Positions 63,082-64,000 of a stretch of 64,000 nucleotides of DNA are shown here, in pieces (the first letter of the stretch is position 1; every line of letters begins with the position of its first letter). This DNA comes from Ideonella margarita (GTDB lineage: Bacteria > Pseudomonadota > Gammaproteobacteria > Burkholderiales > Burkholderiaceae_C). The notes under the pieces were generated by a model that worked only from the letters and a program-made list of their open reading frames with translations, had not been told where the DNA came from and ran no database searches. Both the position numbers and the translations under genes were made by a program. The stretch lies in the NCBI RefSeq assembly GCF_038066635.1, contig NZ_JBBUTI010000008.1, forward strand, positions 196,984 to 260,983, in the 5' to 3' direction.

Positions 63082-63882
63082 TCAAGACTTGACCCGCTTC
63101 ATCACCACCACCCCAAACACCCCCGGATGATCCCCTCGGTCAGTCTCCAGGTTCCCCGGCCCCGCGTGCATCAGCGCCGCCTCCATCAGAATCGCCAGAT
63201 ACTGCCCGTCAGCGCCAAAGAACATGCCGCGCACCCGGTACTTTGGGTCGTTGACAAAGTGCTTGTCGGGTTGGTCCGGCTGCGTGTGAAAGCAGTCGCT
63301 GTCGTAACGGCACTTCTGGATACTGCCTTCGGCATTGATGTAGCTCTGGGTGATTCTGAAGTGCGTCAGGCCACCAAAACGCTGCGCCGGCGCGCTGGGG
63401 GTTTCGTCGATATTGCGCTTCACGGGCAGGCTGATGGTTTCGCCGCCTCGCCCGCTTTCAACCTTGAGCTGCAAGACACCGCTGAGCTGCTTTTCCAGCG
63501 TCAGCTCCAGCTGGGCATCGCGCACCGTCACCTTTTCCTGGCGCAGCCATTTGTTGGCGCTGCCGTAAACATGGCGCATCAAGCTGGCCGATTCCAGTAC
63601 AAAGCGCACGCTGCCTTTGTCTGACAAATCACTCCAGGGCGTGACCTTGCCGGTCAGAAAGCGCAGGTATTGCTTGGGGTCGGTGTTGGCTTTGTAGCGG
63701 CGCTCCAGGGTTTCTTGCCCCACCACCAACCACCAGGGTTGTTCCACCTTCGGTGCAGCCACCGTGCGGTTGTTCAGGCGGCAGCAGCGGGGTGCGCCTT
63801 GTTCATACCGGCCCCACCACAGCTCGCCGGTTTCACCCCAGTGGCCTTGCTCCACCGGTGTGGCCGCGCTCAGATCCATCAT
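63082..63882 (-). CDS. Hypothetical protein, start codon at an IS boundary
   Basis: A 266-residue frame starting MMDLSAATPVEQGHWGETGE, with WWGRYEQGAPRCCRLNNR and KHFVNDPKYRVRGMFFGADG, ending VFGVVVMKRVKS. No signal peptide and no recognised domain. G+C is higher than in the island genes to the left. The first ATG (63882) uses a base that is also the outer base of the adjoining IS3-like terminal repeat; the second ATG is 63879. The original gene may therefore have been longer and lost its 5' end. Confidence 0.6.
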   Translation of the reverse strand: MMDLSAATPVEQGHWGETGELWWGRYEQGAPRCCRLNNRTVAAPKVEQPWWLVVGQETLERRYKANTDPKQYLRFLTGKVTPWSDLSDKGSVRFVLESASLMRHVYGSANKWLRQEKVTVRDAQLELTLEKQLSGVLQLKVESGRGGETISLPVKRNIDETPSAPAQRFGGLTHFRITQSYINAEGSIQKCRYDSDCFHTQPDQPDKHFVNDPKYRVRGMFFGADGQYLAILMEAALMHAGPGNLETDRGDHPGVFGVVVMKRVKS

Positions 63883-63906
63883 GAAGCGCCCCGGGTTTCA
63901 TGGAGG
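63882..63906 (-). repeat. Terminal inverted repeat of an IS3-family element
   Basis: TGAAGCGCCCCGGGTTTCA (63882-63900) then TGGAGG matches the TGA-nnnCGCCCCGGG terminal repeat style of the IS3 group. It lies 14 nt beyond the transposase stop, where the right end of the element is expected. The other end lies outside the window. Confidence 0.7.
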
Positions 63907-63920
63907 CCCGTTGGGTTAAG

Positions 63921-64000
63921 TCAGGCTTCCGTCAAGGCAGTCTGACTGGCGAGTTGCCGGTAGTAGTTTGCCTCAGCCTCTGCGGGTGGGATGTACCCGA
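63921..64000 (-). mobile_element. IS3-family transposase (OrfB), C-terminal fragment cut by the window
   Basis: The minus-strand frame entering at 64000 reads GYIPPAEAEANYYRQLASQ then TALTEA and a stop at 63921. This is the C-terminus of IS3-group OrfB integrase-core transposases (LGYIPPAEAEANYY). Only about 26 residues are visible, so integrity and copy number cannot be judged. Confidence 0.85.

Noticed and set aside
63127..63624. Plus-strand frame of 165 codons
   Set aside because: Antisense to the 266-residue hypothetical gene; composition of a shadow frame.

Overview
The window is a chromosomal segment of a high-G+C Gram-negative bacterium. Strong third-position G/C bias, MetX-MetW, a Gram-negative porin, AmpG, tandem DUF4148 proteins and the style of the hypothetical genes point to Burkholderiales, probably the Rubrivivax/Leptothrix/Roseateles/Ideonella side. 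That placement is an inference from gene content. I saw no rRNA, tRNA or CRISPR array.

From 1 to about 56.9 kb the window is densely packed core or shell genome. 1-3.5 kb: an ABC-type efflux operon (TolC-like channel, HlyD-like adaptor, ABC-2 permease cut by the window edge) with an operator-like inverted repeat upstream. 3.7-4.5 kb: two nearly identical secreted DUF4148 proteins and a strong terminator. 4.6-11.8 kb: M20 peptidase, orphan periplasmic binding protein, lipase-like hydrolase, dienoyl-CoA-isomerase-type crotonase, DUF2520 protein, diguanylate cyclase. 12-13.8 kb: metX-metW behind a recognisable SAM-II riboswitch followed by an intrinsic terminator hairpin. 13.9-25.5 kb: a spermidine-dehydrogenase-like flavoprotein, a DUF1800/DUF1501 pair, PBP1a, an FMN-binding glutamate-synthase-like protein, a glutathione S-transferase and purB. 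25.6-32.5 kb: an ECF sigma factor with a Ser/Thr kinase-TPR protein, pyrF, and a hybrid sensor kinase. 32.5-42.4 kb: a two-subunit molybdenum hydroxylase, a porin, a LytTR regulator with two tandem LytS-type kinases, a class II amidotransferase and an NCS2 nucleobase permease. 42.5-50.2 kb: a Yej-type peptide ABC importer with two divergent paralogous binding proteins. 50.2-56.9 kb: a J-domain/zinc-ribbon/PilZ fusion, a LysR regulator, paired coiled-coil membrane proteins, AmpG, an M48 protease and a metallo-beta-lactamase-fold hydrolase.

From about 56.95 kb the character changes: lower G+C, long non-coding stretches, repeats, orphan genes and an IS3-family element at the right edge. This is an accessory island. 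Its centrepiece (57.36-59.96 kb, minus strand) is a compact three-gene operon with overlapping reading frames: an HNH endonuclease carrying a C-terminal domain typical of ABC-three-component (ABC-3C) systems, a 73-residue middle component, and an SMC/RecN-like DUF2326 ABC ATPase. It reads as a complete ABC-3C conflict/anti-phage-type system with a DNA-cutting effector. The family has been described computationally; this locus looks intact. Its left flank holds a 52-nt near-perfect hairpin and clustered GTGTCGAC repeats.

All boundaries and functions were read by eye. Family calls rest on visible motifs and remembered family patterns, not on searches.
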